Shown here in pieces: positions 50,459 through 58,647 of a stretch of 64,000 bases of DNA; positions within the stretch are counted from its first letter, which is position 1; the number at the start of each line of letters is the position of its first letter. The notes under the pieces are model-generated. The model made no database searches. It saw nothing but the letters and a program-made list of their open reading frames with translations, and was not told the origin of the DNA. Source of the stretch: Pseudoclavibacter terrae (GTDB lineage Bacteria > Actinomycetota > Actinomycetes > Actinomycetales > Microbacteriaceae); NCBI RefSeq assembly GCF_008831075.1, contig NZ_WBJX01000003.1, positions 1 to 64,000 on the forward strand, written 5' to 3'. Both the position numbers and the translations under genes were made by a program.

Positions 50459-51202
50459 ATGACGCGCATGACCAGCAATCCCGCGCCTCCCCCGGGCGCA
50501 CACGTCGGCGAACCGCACAACGCCTCCATCCACAGCCGACTGAACTGGCTGCGCGCGGGGGTGCTCGGCGCAAACGACGGCATCGTGTCCGTCGCTGCGC
50601 TTGTCGTCGGCGTGGCCGGAGCGACGACCGCGACCCCGGTGATCCTCACGGCGGGCGCAGCGGGACTCGTCGGCGGCGCCATCTCGATGGCGCTCGGCGA
50701 GTACGTGTCCGTCAGCAGCCAGAGCGACAGTCAGCGGGCGCTCATCGCCAAGGAGTGGCGCGAGCTCGAAGAGGAGCCGGAAGAAGAGCTCGCCGAGCTT
50801 GCCGGGCTCTACGAGCAGAAGGGCCTGACACCAGAGACCGCCAGGCGCGTCGCCACCGAGCTCACCGCGCGCAACGCGCTCGCGGCTCACCTCGAGACAG
50901 AGCTCGGGCTCAGCGAGGAAGCCGTCGCGAGCCCGCTCGCCGCAGCGGGCGCATCCGCCCTCGCCTTCACGATGGGCGCACTGCTGCCGCTGCTCTCGAT
51001 CCTGCTGATGCCCGCCGACTTCCGGGTTCCCGCCACCTTCGCCGTGGTGCTGCTCGCTCTCGCCGCGACCGGCTACGTGAGCGCACGGATCGGGCAGAGC
51101 CCGCCGCTGCGTCCAACGATCCGCGTCGTCGTCGGCGGTGCGCTCGCGCTCGCAGCGACGTTCCTGATCGGGTCGCTGCTCGGGACGTCCGGCGTGGTCT
51201 GA
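50459..51202 (+). CDS. VIT family iron/manganese transporter
   Basis: A 247-residue protein of the CCC1/VIT1 family. NWLRAGVLGANDGIVSVAAL (about 29-48) is the first conserved helix, ISMALGEYVSVSSQSDSQRA (about 75-94) the signature after helix 2, then an acidic cytoplasmic domain rich in Glu (EELEEEPEEELAELAGLYEQ) that would bind metal, then three C-terminal helices. Two ATGs (50459 and 50468) are possible. It moves Fe2+ or Mn2+ out of the cytoplasm or into a compartment. It stands alone. Confidence 0.88.
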   Translation: MTRMTSNPAPPPGAHVGEPHNASIHSRLNWLRAGVLGANDGIVSVAALVVGVAGATTATPVILTAGAAGLVGGAISMALGEYVSVSSQSDSQRALIAKEWRELEEEPEEELAELAGLYEQKGLTPETARRVATELTARNALAAHLETELGLSEEAVASPLAAAGASALAFTMGALLPLLSILLMPADFRVPATFAVVLLALAATGYVSARIGQSPPLRPTIRVVVGGALALAATFLIGSLLGTSGVV

Positions 51203-51232
51203 GTGGCGCACGTGGCCTGCGCGGCGCGAGCC

Positions 51233-51604
51233 TCAGAACATGGGGTGGTCGTGCACGCTTGTGTCCGGCACCGCCTGGAGCACGTCCCAGTGCTCGACGA
51301 TGCGGCCGTCCTCGAAACGGTAGATGTCAGCGACCGCCGCATCGGCCGCACCCGGACGGGATGCACGCACGTGCACCATCGCGAGGTCCCCGTCCACGAT
51401 GATCCGCTCCACGCTGAAGCTCGCATCCGGAGACCCGTCGAACTTCGGCATGAGGGCCTCGACGGCGGCGGCCGGCCCGTCCGCGATGTTCGGATTGTGC
51501 TGGCGATAGTCGGCTGCGACCAGAACGTCGAACGCCTCGGCCACGCGCTTGCGCGTGTAGAACAGCTCGACGAAGTGCTCGAACGCGGCACGGTTATCCG
51601 TCAT
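51233..51604 (-). CDS. SnoaL-like/NTF2 small protein
   Basis: A 123-residue SnoaL-like protein: AFEHFVELFYTRKRVAEAFD, YRQHNPNIADGPAAAVEALM (about 33-52), then VDGDLAMVHVRASRP and FEDGRIVEHWDVLQAVPD. The HNP and HWDVLQ blocks are those of the predicted SnoaL-like polyketide cyclase group. No partner genes suggest a pathway. It is convergent with the VIT gene, 30 bp away. Confidence 0.85.
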   Translation of the reverse strand: MTDNRAAFEHFVELFYTRKRVAEAFDVLVAADYRQHNPNIADGPAAAVEALMPKFDGSPDASFSVERIIVDGDLAMVHVRASRPGAADAAVADIYRFEDGRIVEHWDVLQAVPDTSVHDHPMF

Positions 51605-51826
51605 CGATGGGTCTCGACTCTCACTCGGCAGGGCGCGCCGGTGCCGACGCTGACGTCTCCAGCTTGGCCGCGACCATCCCGAAGCACACATCACGAGTGC
51701 GGATGCGGGGTATCAGCCAAGGAGGCGAGGGCTGGCCCGTCTGCCGCTCACCACTTCGGATGAAAGGAGGCGCCGGACGCTCGCTTGAGGCGCTCCGCGC
51801 ACGGAATCGCCCCTAGCTTGGGGAGC

Positions 51827-53308
51827 ATGCTCCGACTGCGTGATCGCCTCCCATCCGCCGCCGCACTACGCTGGCTCCTCGAGCCGGCGGCTGGGGCGCT
51901 GTTCATCACCATGTGGTGCTTCGGCGAGGTCGGACGGTGGGGCAGCTACCTGCCCTTCTACGCCGCCCCTGTGCTCTACGGCGTCGCTATCGGCCTCTCG
52001 CGGCGCTTCCCGCGGACAGCGATCGGCGTCGGTCTCCTCGCCCCGGTCCTGCAACTGCTGTGGGCGATCCCAATGGTGTCGGCGAACGACTGGCCGGTTC
52101 ATCTGGGAATGGCGCTCATCGTGTTCCTCGTTGCGCTCAACAGCCGCGGCGCGACTCGCTGGATCGCACTGGCGGGAGGCATTGTGCACGGCATCGGGAT
52201 CGCGTTCCTCTTCGTCTACGCCGGACAGTGGCTCCTCTGGTCTGGGCCGCTCGGCGGTAGCACGATGGGGTATCTCTCCGGTGTCAACAACTACACCCCG
52301 AGCGGCGAGCTCGTCTACCAAGAGGGGTGGGACGGCCCGACGGACGGGAACAACGTCGTCCAGATCATGTTCGACGACCAGGGCAGCATGCAGTTCATGA
52401 GCGTCGGCGGCCCCATGTCCGAGCTCATGCTCCAGACGGCTGCGCAGCTGGCCTTCATCTTCGCGCTCGTGGCCGCAGCGGCCTGGGTTCTCGGTGTCGC
52501 CATCCAGTACGCGATCAAGCGGCGGCGCGACCAGGCGATTCGCGCCGCCCTCGCTGGCGAGCTCTCGGCGTCCTCCGCGGAAGTGCTCGTCCTCCAGGAG
52601 CGCTCCCGCATCGCCCGCGAGGTCCACGACGTGCTCGCCCACTCGCTGACCGTGACGATCTCGATGGCGGACGGCTCTCGACTGCTGCGAGAGTCACGCG
52701 GCGAACCTGCAGACGACCTGCAGAAGATCGCCGACAACGCCCGCAGCACGCTGCTCGAGCTGCAGGGCCTGCTCGAGGGCATAGGAGGCGAGGGGTCCGC
52801 ACCGCAGCCGAAGCTCGACGAGCTGGACGCCCTCGTGGAGCAAGCATCAGAGACCGGATTGAACGTCGAGCTGCGCAACCTCGGAGAACGCAAGCGCCTC
52901 TCTCAGGTGCAGGAGCTGAGCGTGTTCCGCATCGTGCAGGAGAGCCTCACGAACGCGATGAAGCACGCCGGTTCCGAAGCATCGGCGACCGTCTCGCTCG
53001 ACTGGCGCGGGGCCGGGCTGTCGCTCAACATCGTCAGCATGGGAGTGGGCGACGACGACTCCAAGGCCGAGCCCTCCGAGCGCTCTGGCCTCGGCGTGGC
53101 CGGGATGCGCGAGCGCGCTCGCCTCGCGGGCGGTTGGCTGACCGCCGGGGCAGAGCCTTCCGTGAACCAGACCAGCGGCCACCAGACGTTCGTGGTGACG
53201 GCGTTCATCCCGACGCAGGACATCATGCCGAAGGTAACCGGCACCGAGAACGCTCAGAGCGCGAGCCCAGTCACGGTTGAGACCGCATCCGATGAGGACA
53301 AGCAGTGA
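51827..53308 (+). CDS. sensor histidine kinase (HisKA_3 type)
   Basis: A 493-residue NarL-family kinase. The first 250 residues contain about six hydrophobic segments with an extracellular loop around residues 140-190 (VNNYTPSGELVYQEGWDGPT). The HisKA_3 box is ERSRIAREVHDVLAHSLTVT (about 262-281, His270), and the ATPase domain has VFRIVQESLTNAMKHAG (about 365-381, N-box) and GLGVAGMRERARLAGG (G-box). The ATG at 51827 has GGGGAGC ahead. Its stop overlaps the response regulator start (GTGA). Signal unknown. Confidence 0.88.
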   Translation: MLRLRDRLPSAAALRWLLEPAAGALFITMWCFGEVGRWGSYLPFYAAPVLYGVAIGLSRRFPRTAIGVGLLAPVLQLLWAIPMVSANDWPVHLGMALIVFLVALNSRGATRWIALAGGIVHGIGIAFLFVYAGQWLLWSGPLGGSTMGYLSGVNNYTPSGELVYQEGWDGPTDGNNVVQIMFDDQGSMQFMSVGGPMSELMLQTAAQLAFIFALVAAAAWVLGVAIQYAIKRRRDQAIRAALAGELSASSAEVLVLQERSRIAREVHDVLAHSLTVTISMADGSRLLRESRGEPADDLQKIADNARSTLLELQGLLEGIGGEGSAPQPKLDELDALVEQASETGLNVELRNLGERKRLSQVQELSVFRIVQESLTNAMKHAGSEASATVSLDWRGAGLSLNIVSMGVGDDDSKAEPSERSGLGVAGMRERARLAGGWLTAGAEPSVNQTSGHQTFVVTAFIPTQDIMPKVTGTENAQSASPVTVETASDEDKQ

Positions 53309-54042
53309 TCGACGACACCGACACCCAGCCCATTGCAGTCGCGACGGCGCAGCCGGACCCGGCCCCGCGCATCCGCATCGCCCTCGTCGACGACCAGGAG
53401 CTGTTCGTCTACGGCATGCGGATGCTCGTCGAGTCGCAGCCGGACCTCGAGCTGATCGGCACCGCGGCGGACGGCGAGGAAGCCATCGAACTCGTCGTCG
53501 CCGAGCGCCCTGACGTGGTGCTCATGGACATCCGCATGCCCGGCCTCAACGGCATCGCCGCGACGAGGCGCATCCTGGAGGCCGCCCCGTACGCCGACGA
53601 GACCGGGCCTCGCCCGCGCATCGTCATGCTGACCACGTTCCGGCAGGATGAAGCGGTGCTGCAGGCCATGCACAACGGCGCGAGCGCCTATGTGACGAAG
53701 GATGCGACGCCCGAGATGCTGCTCGACACGATCCGCGCCGTGCACGCGGGCGACGCCCCGGCCATGCCGGTCGGGCGCATCGCGCGCGGTGCCGCCCCGG
53801 CCGTGGCGCCCGCCGAGATCGCCCCTCGCCCTGACCTCGCGATCGCCGCCCTCTCACCCCGTGAGCGCGAGATCTTCCTCCTCGCGGCGAAGGGGCTGCG
53901 CAACAGCGAGATCGCGGCGGCCGCGTTCGTGAGCGAGGCGACCGTGAAGACGCACGTGCGCAACGTGCTCGCGAAGCTGGAGCTGTCGAGTCGCGCGCAG
54001 ATCGTCGTGTTCGCCTACGAGCACCGCCTCGTCACGGGCTGA
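53305..54042 (+). CDS. response regulator, NarL/FixJ family
   Basis: A 245-residue regulator, translationally coupled to the kinase. REC domain: VDDQELFVYG, the phosphorylation aspartate in VVLMDIRMPG (about 70-79), LTTF and YVTKDAT. A long Ala/Pro linker (about 150-175) joins the LuxR helix-turn-helix LSPREREIFLLAAKGLRNSE then SEATVKTHVRNVLAKL. Its gene targets are not evident. It is followed by a hairpin and the nag genes, which are not obviously related. Confidence 0.9.
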   Translation: MIDDTDTQPIAVATAQPDPAPRIRIALVDDQELFVYGMRMLVESQPDLELIGTAADGEEAIELVVAERPDVVLMDIRMPGLNGIAATRRILEAAPYADETGPRPRIVMLTTFRQDEAVLQAMHNGASAYVTKDATPEMLLDTIRAVHAGDAPAMPVGRIARGAAPAVAPAEIAPRPDLAIAALSPREREIFLLAAKGLRNSEIAAAAFVSEATVKTHVRNVLAKLELSSRAQIVVFAYEHRLVTG

Positions 54043-54082
54043 GCCGCTTCCCGACGCACGCCCGCGGCGGCCCTCCCCGAGC

Positions 54083-54142
54083 GCAGAGTTGTGGCGAAGC
54101 GCTGGCGGCTATCTCGCTGGCAGCACTTCGCCACAACTCTGC
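54083..54142. terminator. 21-bp hairpin after response regulator
   Basis: Arms 54083-54103 and 54122-54142, one mismatch. The core GTTGTGGCGAAG...CTTCGCCACAAC matches the hairpin at 46059. It lies 40 bp past the response regulator stop. Confidence 0.75.
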
Positions 54143-54210
54143 AAGCTTGGGCTCGGCCCGGCGTCGCGCGAGGCCGAGCCCGCGGTGCTACTTCCCCCCC
54201 CCACCTCGAC

Positions 54211-54258
54211 TTGACACCGCTGTCCTCACGGACAAAAGTACAACTGGTACAGACCAGT
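54211..54258 (+). promoter_or_regulatory. nagA promoter with DasR-type operator
   Basis: A perfect -35 TTGACA lies at 54211-54216. The operator ACTGGTACAGACCAGT (54243-54258), a dre-type palindrome of DasR/NagR regulators (consensus ACTGGTCTAGACCAGT), starts 30 bp upstream of the nagA start and would overlap or follow the -10 region. A C9 run (54194-54202) is just upstream. Confidence 0.7.
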
Positions 54259-54287
54259 GAGTCATCTCGAGAAGCGGAGCCCGCAGA

Positions 54288-55415
54288 ATGATCGTCAGCG
54301 CCGCGAACGTCATCACTCCGGAACGTCACCTCTCGCCCGGTTGGGTGGAGATCGACGGGGATTCCCTGCTCAGCGTTGCCGCGGGGCGCCCCCCGGCCGA
54401 CCGGGGCGACGTCGTCGACCTCGGCGACGCGACGATCGCGCCCGGCTTCGTGGACGTGCACGTGCACGGCGGCGGCGGCGCTTCGTTCGATGGCGGCGAT
54501 CGGGATTCCGCCGCGACGGCGGCCCGCACGCACCTCGAGCACGGCACGACCTCGATCGTCGCGAGCCTCGTCACGGACGCGGTCCCGGCGATGTGCGAGT
54601 CGATCTCCGGTCTGGCGACGCTCGTCGAAGAGGGGACGCTCGCGGGCATCCACCTCGAAGGGCCGTGGCTCAGCACCCTGCACCCGGGCGCCCACGCGCA
54701 GCAGCACCTCATCGCCCCGAACGGCGAGGATGTCGTCACCCTCCTGGAAGCCGGGCGTGGTCACGTGCGGATGGTCACGCTCGCGCCAGAGCTGCCAGGT
54801 GGCCTCGACGCCATCCGCGCGCTCACCGAGGCCGGAGTCGTCGCCGCGATCGGGCACACGGACGCGACGTACGACGTCGTCCGTGACGCGCTCGACAGCG
54901 GCGCCACCGTCGGCACGCACCTGTTCAACGCGATGCGGACGTTGCACCACCGCGAGCCCGGTCCGGTCGCGGCGCTCCTCGAGCATCCCGACGCGGTGAT
55001 CGAGCTCATCGCGGATGGCACGCATCTGCATCCCGCGGCCCTCCGCCTCGCCGCGGTCGCGAAGCCGCACCAGTTCATGCTCGTCACCGATGCCATGTCG
55101 GCGGCGTGCATGCATGATGGCGACTACGTGCTCGGCTCGCTGGATGTCGAGGTGCGGGGCGGCGTCGCCCGCCTCACGGAGGGCGGCGCCATCGCCGGGT
55201 CGACGCTCACGATGGCCCAGGCCGTGCAGTACGCCGTCGGCGTTGCCGGCCTGCCACTGGTGGACGTCGTGCGCGCAGCGACCACGACGCCCGCCGCGAC
55301 CCTCGGGCTCGAGAGAGTCGGTGCGCTGATCGCCGGGAACTCCGCCGACCTCGTCGTCCTGGATGCGTCGCTCGGCGTGCAGCGCGTCATGCGGCGCGGC
55401 GAGTGGGTGCGCTGA
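54288..55415 (+). CDS. nagA: N-acetylglucosamine-6-phosphate deacetylase
   Basis: A 375-residue amidohydrolase that removes acetate from GlcNAc-6-phosphate. FVDVHVHGGGGASFDGGD (about 56-73) carries the metal histidines, GIHLEGPWLS (about 124-133) the glutamate, AAIGHTDAT (about 186-194) and THLFNAM further histidines, and VTDAMSAA (about 265-272) the catalytic aspartate. A DasR-type site lies 30 bp upstream. nagB, nagE and the regulator lie beyond a repeat element on the opposite strand. Confidence 0.92.
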   Translation: MIVSAANVITPERHLSPGWVEIDGDSLLSVAAGRPPADRGDVVDLGDATIAPGFVDVHVHGGGGASFDGGDRDSAATAARTHLEHGTTSIVASLVTDAVPAMCESISGLATLVEEGTLAGIHLEGPWLSTLHPGAHAQQHLIAPNGEDVVTLLEAGRGHVRMVTLAPELPGGLDAIRALTEAGVVAAIGHTDATYDVVRDALDSGATVGTHLFNAMRTLHHREPGPVAALLEHPDAVIELIADGTHLHPAALRLAAVAKPHQFMLVTDAMSAACMHDGDYVLGSLDVEVRGGVARLTEGGAIAGSTLTMAQAVQYAVGVAGLPLVDVVRAATTTPAATLGLERVGALIAGNSADLVVLDASLGVQRVMRRGEWVR

Positions 55416-55483
55416 GCGCCACCCGCTCGGCCGCGGCCGCTGAGGCCGCTTCCACTCCCGGCGTCGAACCGCCTCGGCCGTTG

Positions 55484-55593
55484 GACCGTGTTGGCTTTTG
55501 CTCACCCTGATGGGTTTTTACCCATCACCGTTCGCCGAAACCCAGCACGAGCATCCCAGAAACCCATCAGGGCTGCGGGAACCCCGCACGGTC
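55484..55593 (-). repeat. dispersed structured repeat, copy C
   Basis: Read on the minus strand it aligns without gaps over 110 positions to copy B, 86 of them identical. The inner palindrome is GTGATGGG-TAAAAA-CCCATCA, and its ends pair as GACCGTG with CACGGTC. It lies between the convergent ends of nagA and nagB. Confidence 0.75.
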
Positions 55594-55660
55594 AGCCTCG
55601 AACACGGCGTCGGAATGATCACCGATCGGCCGAGGATGCTGCCTCCTGCTTCTGCCCCGC

Positions 55661-56443
55661 CTACGCCTGCGGCTGCACCCCGGCGCGGTGTTTGACCGTG
55701 TACCGGTAGTAGTCGGCCATGGTGAGCTCGGATGCTGCGGCTTCGTCGATGACGATCGTCGCGCGGCGGTGCAGCTGGAGCACGGAGCCGGGCCACATCG
55801 AGGAGACGGGGCCCTCGATCATGGCTGCGACGGCGCGCGCCTTCGACGCGCCTTGGGCGACGAGCACGACGCTTCTCGCGTCGAGGATGGTGCCGAGCCC
55901 TTGCGTGAGGCAGTGCACGGGCACATCCTCTGCCTTGTCGAAGAAGCGGGCGTTGTCGTCGCGGGTCTTCGGGGCGAGCGTCTTGACGCGGGTGCGCGAG
56001 GAGAGGGAGGAGGTGGGCTCGTTGAAGCCGATGTGTCCGTTGGCGCCGATGCCGAGGAGCTGCACGTCGACGCCTCCCGCGGCGAGGATCTTGGCCTCGT
56101 AGTCGGCGCAGGCCGCGTCGAGGTCGGATGCGAGGCCGTCCGGCACGTGCACGCGTGAGGGGTTCAGTCCGAGCGGTTCGACGACCTCGCGCCCGACCAC
56201 TGCGTGGTAGGACTCCGGATGCGATCGGGGGATGCCGACGTACTCGTCGAGCGCGAAGGCGGTCACGCGACTGAAGTCGAGCCCCGCATCCCGTCGCGCG
56301 GCGAGCGCGCGGTACGTCTCCAGGGGGCTCGAGCCGGTGGCGACTCCCAGCACTGCTTCCGGGTTGCCCGCGACGACGTCCGCGATGCGGCCGCCGGCGA
56401 AGGCGCCGACTTCCGTCGGCCCGGCCATGATGACAACTTCCAT
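55661..56443 (-). CDS. nagB: glucosamine-6-phosphate deaminase
   Basis: A 260-residue NagB. FALDEYVGIPRSHPESYHAV (about 67-86) and GIGANGHIGFNEP (about 132-144) are the family hallmarks, and SKARAVAAMIEGPVSSMWPG the closing region. It converts glucosamine-6-phosphate to fructose-6-phosphate and ammonia, the step after NagA. The ATG at 56443 opens EVVIMAGPTEVG. A DasR-type site is 109 bp upstream. Convergent with nagA. Confidence 0.92.
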   Translation of the reverse strand: MEVVIMAGPTEVGAFAGGRIADVVAGNPEAVLGVATGSSPLETYRALAARRDAGLDFSRVTAFALDEYVGIPRSHPESYHAVVGREVVEPLGLNPSRVHVPDGLASDLDAACADYEAKILAAGGVDVQLLGIGANGHIGFNEPTSSLSSRTRVKTLAPKTRDDNARFFDKAEDVPVHCLTQGLGTILDARSVVLVAQGASKARAVAAMIEGPVSSMWPGSVLQLHRRATIVIDEAAASELTMADYYRYTVKHRAGVQPQA

Positions 56444-56551
56444 GCGCTGCTCCTAGAGATCGACGACGATCGGTGTGCCTCAGCCCAGTCTTGTGGAGGT
56501 CCGGCGTGATCGGCGAGGCGTGTTGCGCATCACCTTACCGGCAAAGCCCTG

Positions 56552-56567
56552 AGTGGTCTAGTCCACA
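56552..56567. promoter_or_regulatory. DasR-type operator upstream of nagB
   Basis: AGTGGTCTAGTCCACA matches the dre consensus AGTGGTCTAGACCACT at all but two positions. It lies between the nagE stop and the nagB start. Confidence 0.7.
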
Positions 56568-56571
56568 AGCA

Positions 56572-56609
56572 CGAGGGGTGAGCCGCCGAACCCGGCAACT
56601 CACCCCTCG
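56572..56609. terminator. hairpin after nagE
   Basis: CGAGGGGTGAG (56572-56582) and its complement CTCACCCCTCG (56599-56609), 16-nt loop. It starts 18 bp past the nagE stop. Confidence 0.7.
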
Positions 56610-56627
56610 ACTCGGTGTGGAGCAGCG

Positions 56628-58553
56628 TCAGCGCAGCTTCAGCTCGACATCCGTGCCTCCGAGCACGATGACCGGCGTCACGACCGGGTGCCCAGCGGCG
56701 CGGATGGCCTCGAGATCGAACCGCAGCAGCGGGGTACCCTCGGTGACCACATCCCCGACCGAGACGAGCGTCTCGAACCCCTGACCCTTCATCTCCACGG
56801 TGTCCACGCCGACGTGGACGAGCACCTCGGTGCCATCCTCGAGCCTCATCGCGACCGCGTGGCTCGTCGGGAAGACGTGGGCGACGGTGCCGTCAGCTGG
56901 AGCCCACACGGTGTCACCCGTCGGCTCGACTGCGACACCTGGCCCCATGATGCCCTCGGAGAAGGTCGCATCCGGAACCTCGGAGAGCGGCACGACGCGA
57001 CCCGCGACCGGCTGACGCAGCGTGAGCACCGTCTTCGTGGCGACACCGCCCTGCGGGCCGTCACCTGCGCCTGCATCAGCAGCAACGACCGGCGCGGCGA
57101 CTGCCGCAGCTGGAGCTTCGACGCGGCCGGCGATGAGGTCCTCCATCGCGTCCTTCACGAACTGCACCTCGAGGCCGTAGATGACCTGCACGGACTTCCC
57201 GCCCGGCTTCATGATGCCAGCGGCGCCAGCGCGACGGATCGCCGCGTCGTCCACCTTCGAGACGTCGGCGATCTCCATGCGGAGCCGCGTGGCGCAGTTG
57301 TCGAGCTCGAGCACGTTGTCCTTGCCGCCGAGTCCCTTGAGGATCGCGGAGGCCTGGCTCAGGAACTTCGACGACCCCGTCGACGTCTCATCCACCTCGA
57401 CTTCCTCGTCTTCGCGACCCGGCGTCTTCAGGTCGAAGCGCTTGATGATGAAGTAGAAGGACACGAAGTAGATGACGAACCAGACGGCGCCGGCCAGGAA
57501 GATCGCCCACGGGTTCTGCGCCAGCGGGTTGACCCAGCCGAGCATGAGGTCGATGAACCCGCCGGAGAACCCGAAGCCCATGCGCACCGGCAGCAGCGCC
57601 ATGATGAACATCGAGATGCCCGTGAAGATCGCGTGGACGACGTACAGCGCCGGCGCGAGGAACATGAAGGCGAACTCGAGTGGCTCCGTCACGCCCACGA
57701 AGAACGAGGCGAAGGCGCCGGACAGCAGGATGCCCGCGGTGACCTTGCGACGGTTGGTCTTGGCCGTGAGGTACATGGCGAGGGCGGCACCCGGGAGGCC
57801 GAACATCATGATCGGGAAGTAGCCGGTCATGTACTGGCCGGTGACGCCTGCCGTGCCCGTGCCGTTGAGGAAGTTGCCGAGGTCGTTGATGCCGGCGACG
57901 TCGAACCAGAACACCGCGTTGAGCGCGTGGTGCAGGCCGAGCGGGATGAGCAGGCGGTTGAAGAAGCCGTAGAGGCCAGCGCCGACCGGGCCGAGCCCGA
58001 CCATCCACTCACCGAACGAGACGAGGCCGCCGAACAGGACCGGCCACACGAAGTAGAGGACGAGCGCGACGACGAGGGATGCGCCCGTCGTGACGATCGC
58101 GACGGAGCGCTTGCCGGAGAAGAACGACAGGGCGGCCGGCAGCTGGACGTCCTTGAACTTGTCGTAGCAGTACGCGCCGATGAGGCCGCAGATGATGCCG
58201 ACGAACGCGTTCTCGATGCGACCGAAGCCGATGTTCACGTCCTCGACGGCGATGCCCTGCAGGGTCGCGACCGTCTCGGGGCTCAGGAGTCGCGTGACGA
58301 CGAGCCACGACACGAGTCCCGCGAGCGCGGCGGTACCGTCTGGCTTCGATGCCATGCCGATTGCCACGCCGAGCGCGAAGAGCAGGGGCAGGTTGTCGAG
58401 GAGCGCGCCTCCCGCTGCAGTGAAGAAGGCCTGGACGAAGTTCTCGCCGGCCGTGTTGAGGATCCAGTACCCGATACCGGACAGGATGGCCGCTACCGGC
58501 AGGACAGCCACCGGCAGCATGAGCGACTTGCCGAGTTTCTGGAGATATTTCAT
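56628..58553 (-). CDS. nagE: PTS N-acetylglucosamine (or glucose) transporter EIICBA
   Basis: A 641-residue PTS permease. The EIIC part (1-370) starts YLQKLGKSLMLPVAVLPVAA and contains GLPGAALAMYLTAKTNRRKV and VGVTEPLEFAFMFLAP. The EIIB domain has the phosphocysteine in NVLELDNCATRLRMEI (about 415-430). The C-terminal EIIA domain, about 500-641, has the His in VLVHVGVDTVEMKGQGF (about 580-596). The gene lies in the nag regulon with a dre site upstream, favouring GlcNAc over glucose. It would yield GlcNAc-6-phosphate for NagA. Confidence 0.9.
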   Translation of the reverse strand: MKYLQKLGKSLMLPVAVLPVAAILSGIGYWILNTAGENFVQAFFTAAGGALLDNLPLLFALGVAIGMASKPDGTAALAGLVSWLVVTRLLSPETVATLQGIAVEDVNIGFGRIENAFVGIICGLIGAYCYDKFKDVQLPAALSFFSGKRSVAIVTTGASLVVALVLYFVWPVLFGGLVSFGEWMVGLGPVGAGLYGFFNRLLIPLGLHHALNAVFWFDVAGINDLGNFLNGTGTAGVTGQYMTGYFPIMMFGLPGAALAMYLTAKTNRRKVTAGILLSGAFASFFVGVTEPLEFAFMFLAPALYVVHAIFTGISMFIMALLPVRMGFGFSGGFIDLMLGWVNPLAQNPWAIFLAGAVWFVIYFVSFYFIIKRFDLKTPGREDEEVEVDETSTGSSKFLSQASAILKGLGGKDNVLELDNCATRLRMEIADVSKVDDAAIRRAGAAGIMKPGGKSVQVIYGLEVQFVKDAMEDLIAGRVEAPAAAVAAPVVAADAGAGDGPQGGVATKTVLTLRQPVAGRVVPLSEVPDATFSEGIMGPGVAVEPTGDTVWAPADGTVAHVFPTSHAVAMRLEDGTEVLVHVGVDTVEMKGQGFETLVSVGDVVTEGTPLLRFDLEAIRAAGHPVVTPVIVLGGTDVELKLR

Positions 58554-58609
58554 GACGAGACTCCGTGGTCAAAGGAAAAGTTAGGGGGACTCTACTTGGA
58601 AAATCCGCC

Positions 58610-58623
58610 CTGGTATAGACCAG
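58610..58623. promoter_or_regulatory. DasR-type operator upstream of nagE
   Basis: CTGGTATAGACCAG is a dre-type palindrome, 57 bp upstream of the nagE start and 25 bp before the end of the regulator gene on the same strand. A TATACC element inside it may be part of the -10 region. Confidence 0.7.
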
Positions 58624-58647
58624 AGTTCGTCGGTGGTGCGGTTTACT

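Noticed and set aside
51785-51826. Earlier start for the histidine kinase
   Set aside because: The first 14 codons lack a ribosome site; GGGGAGC directly precedes the ATG at 51827.
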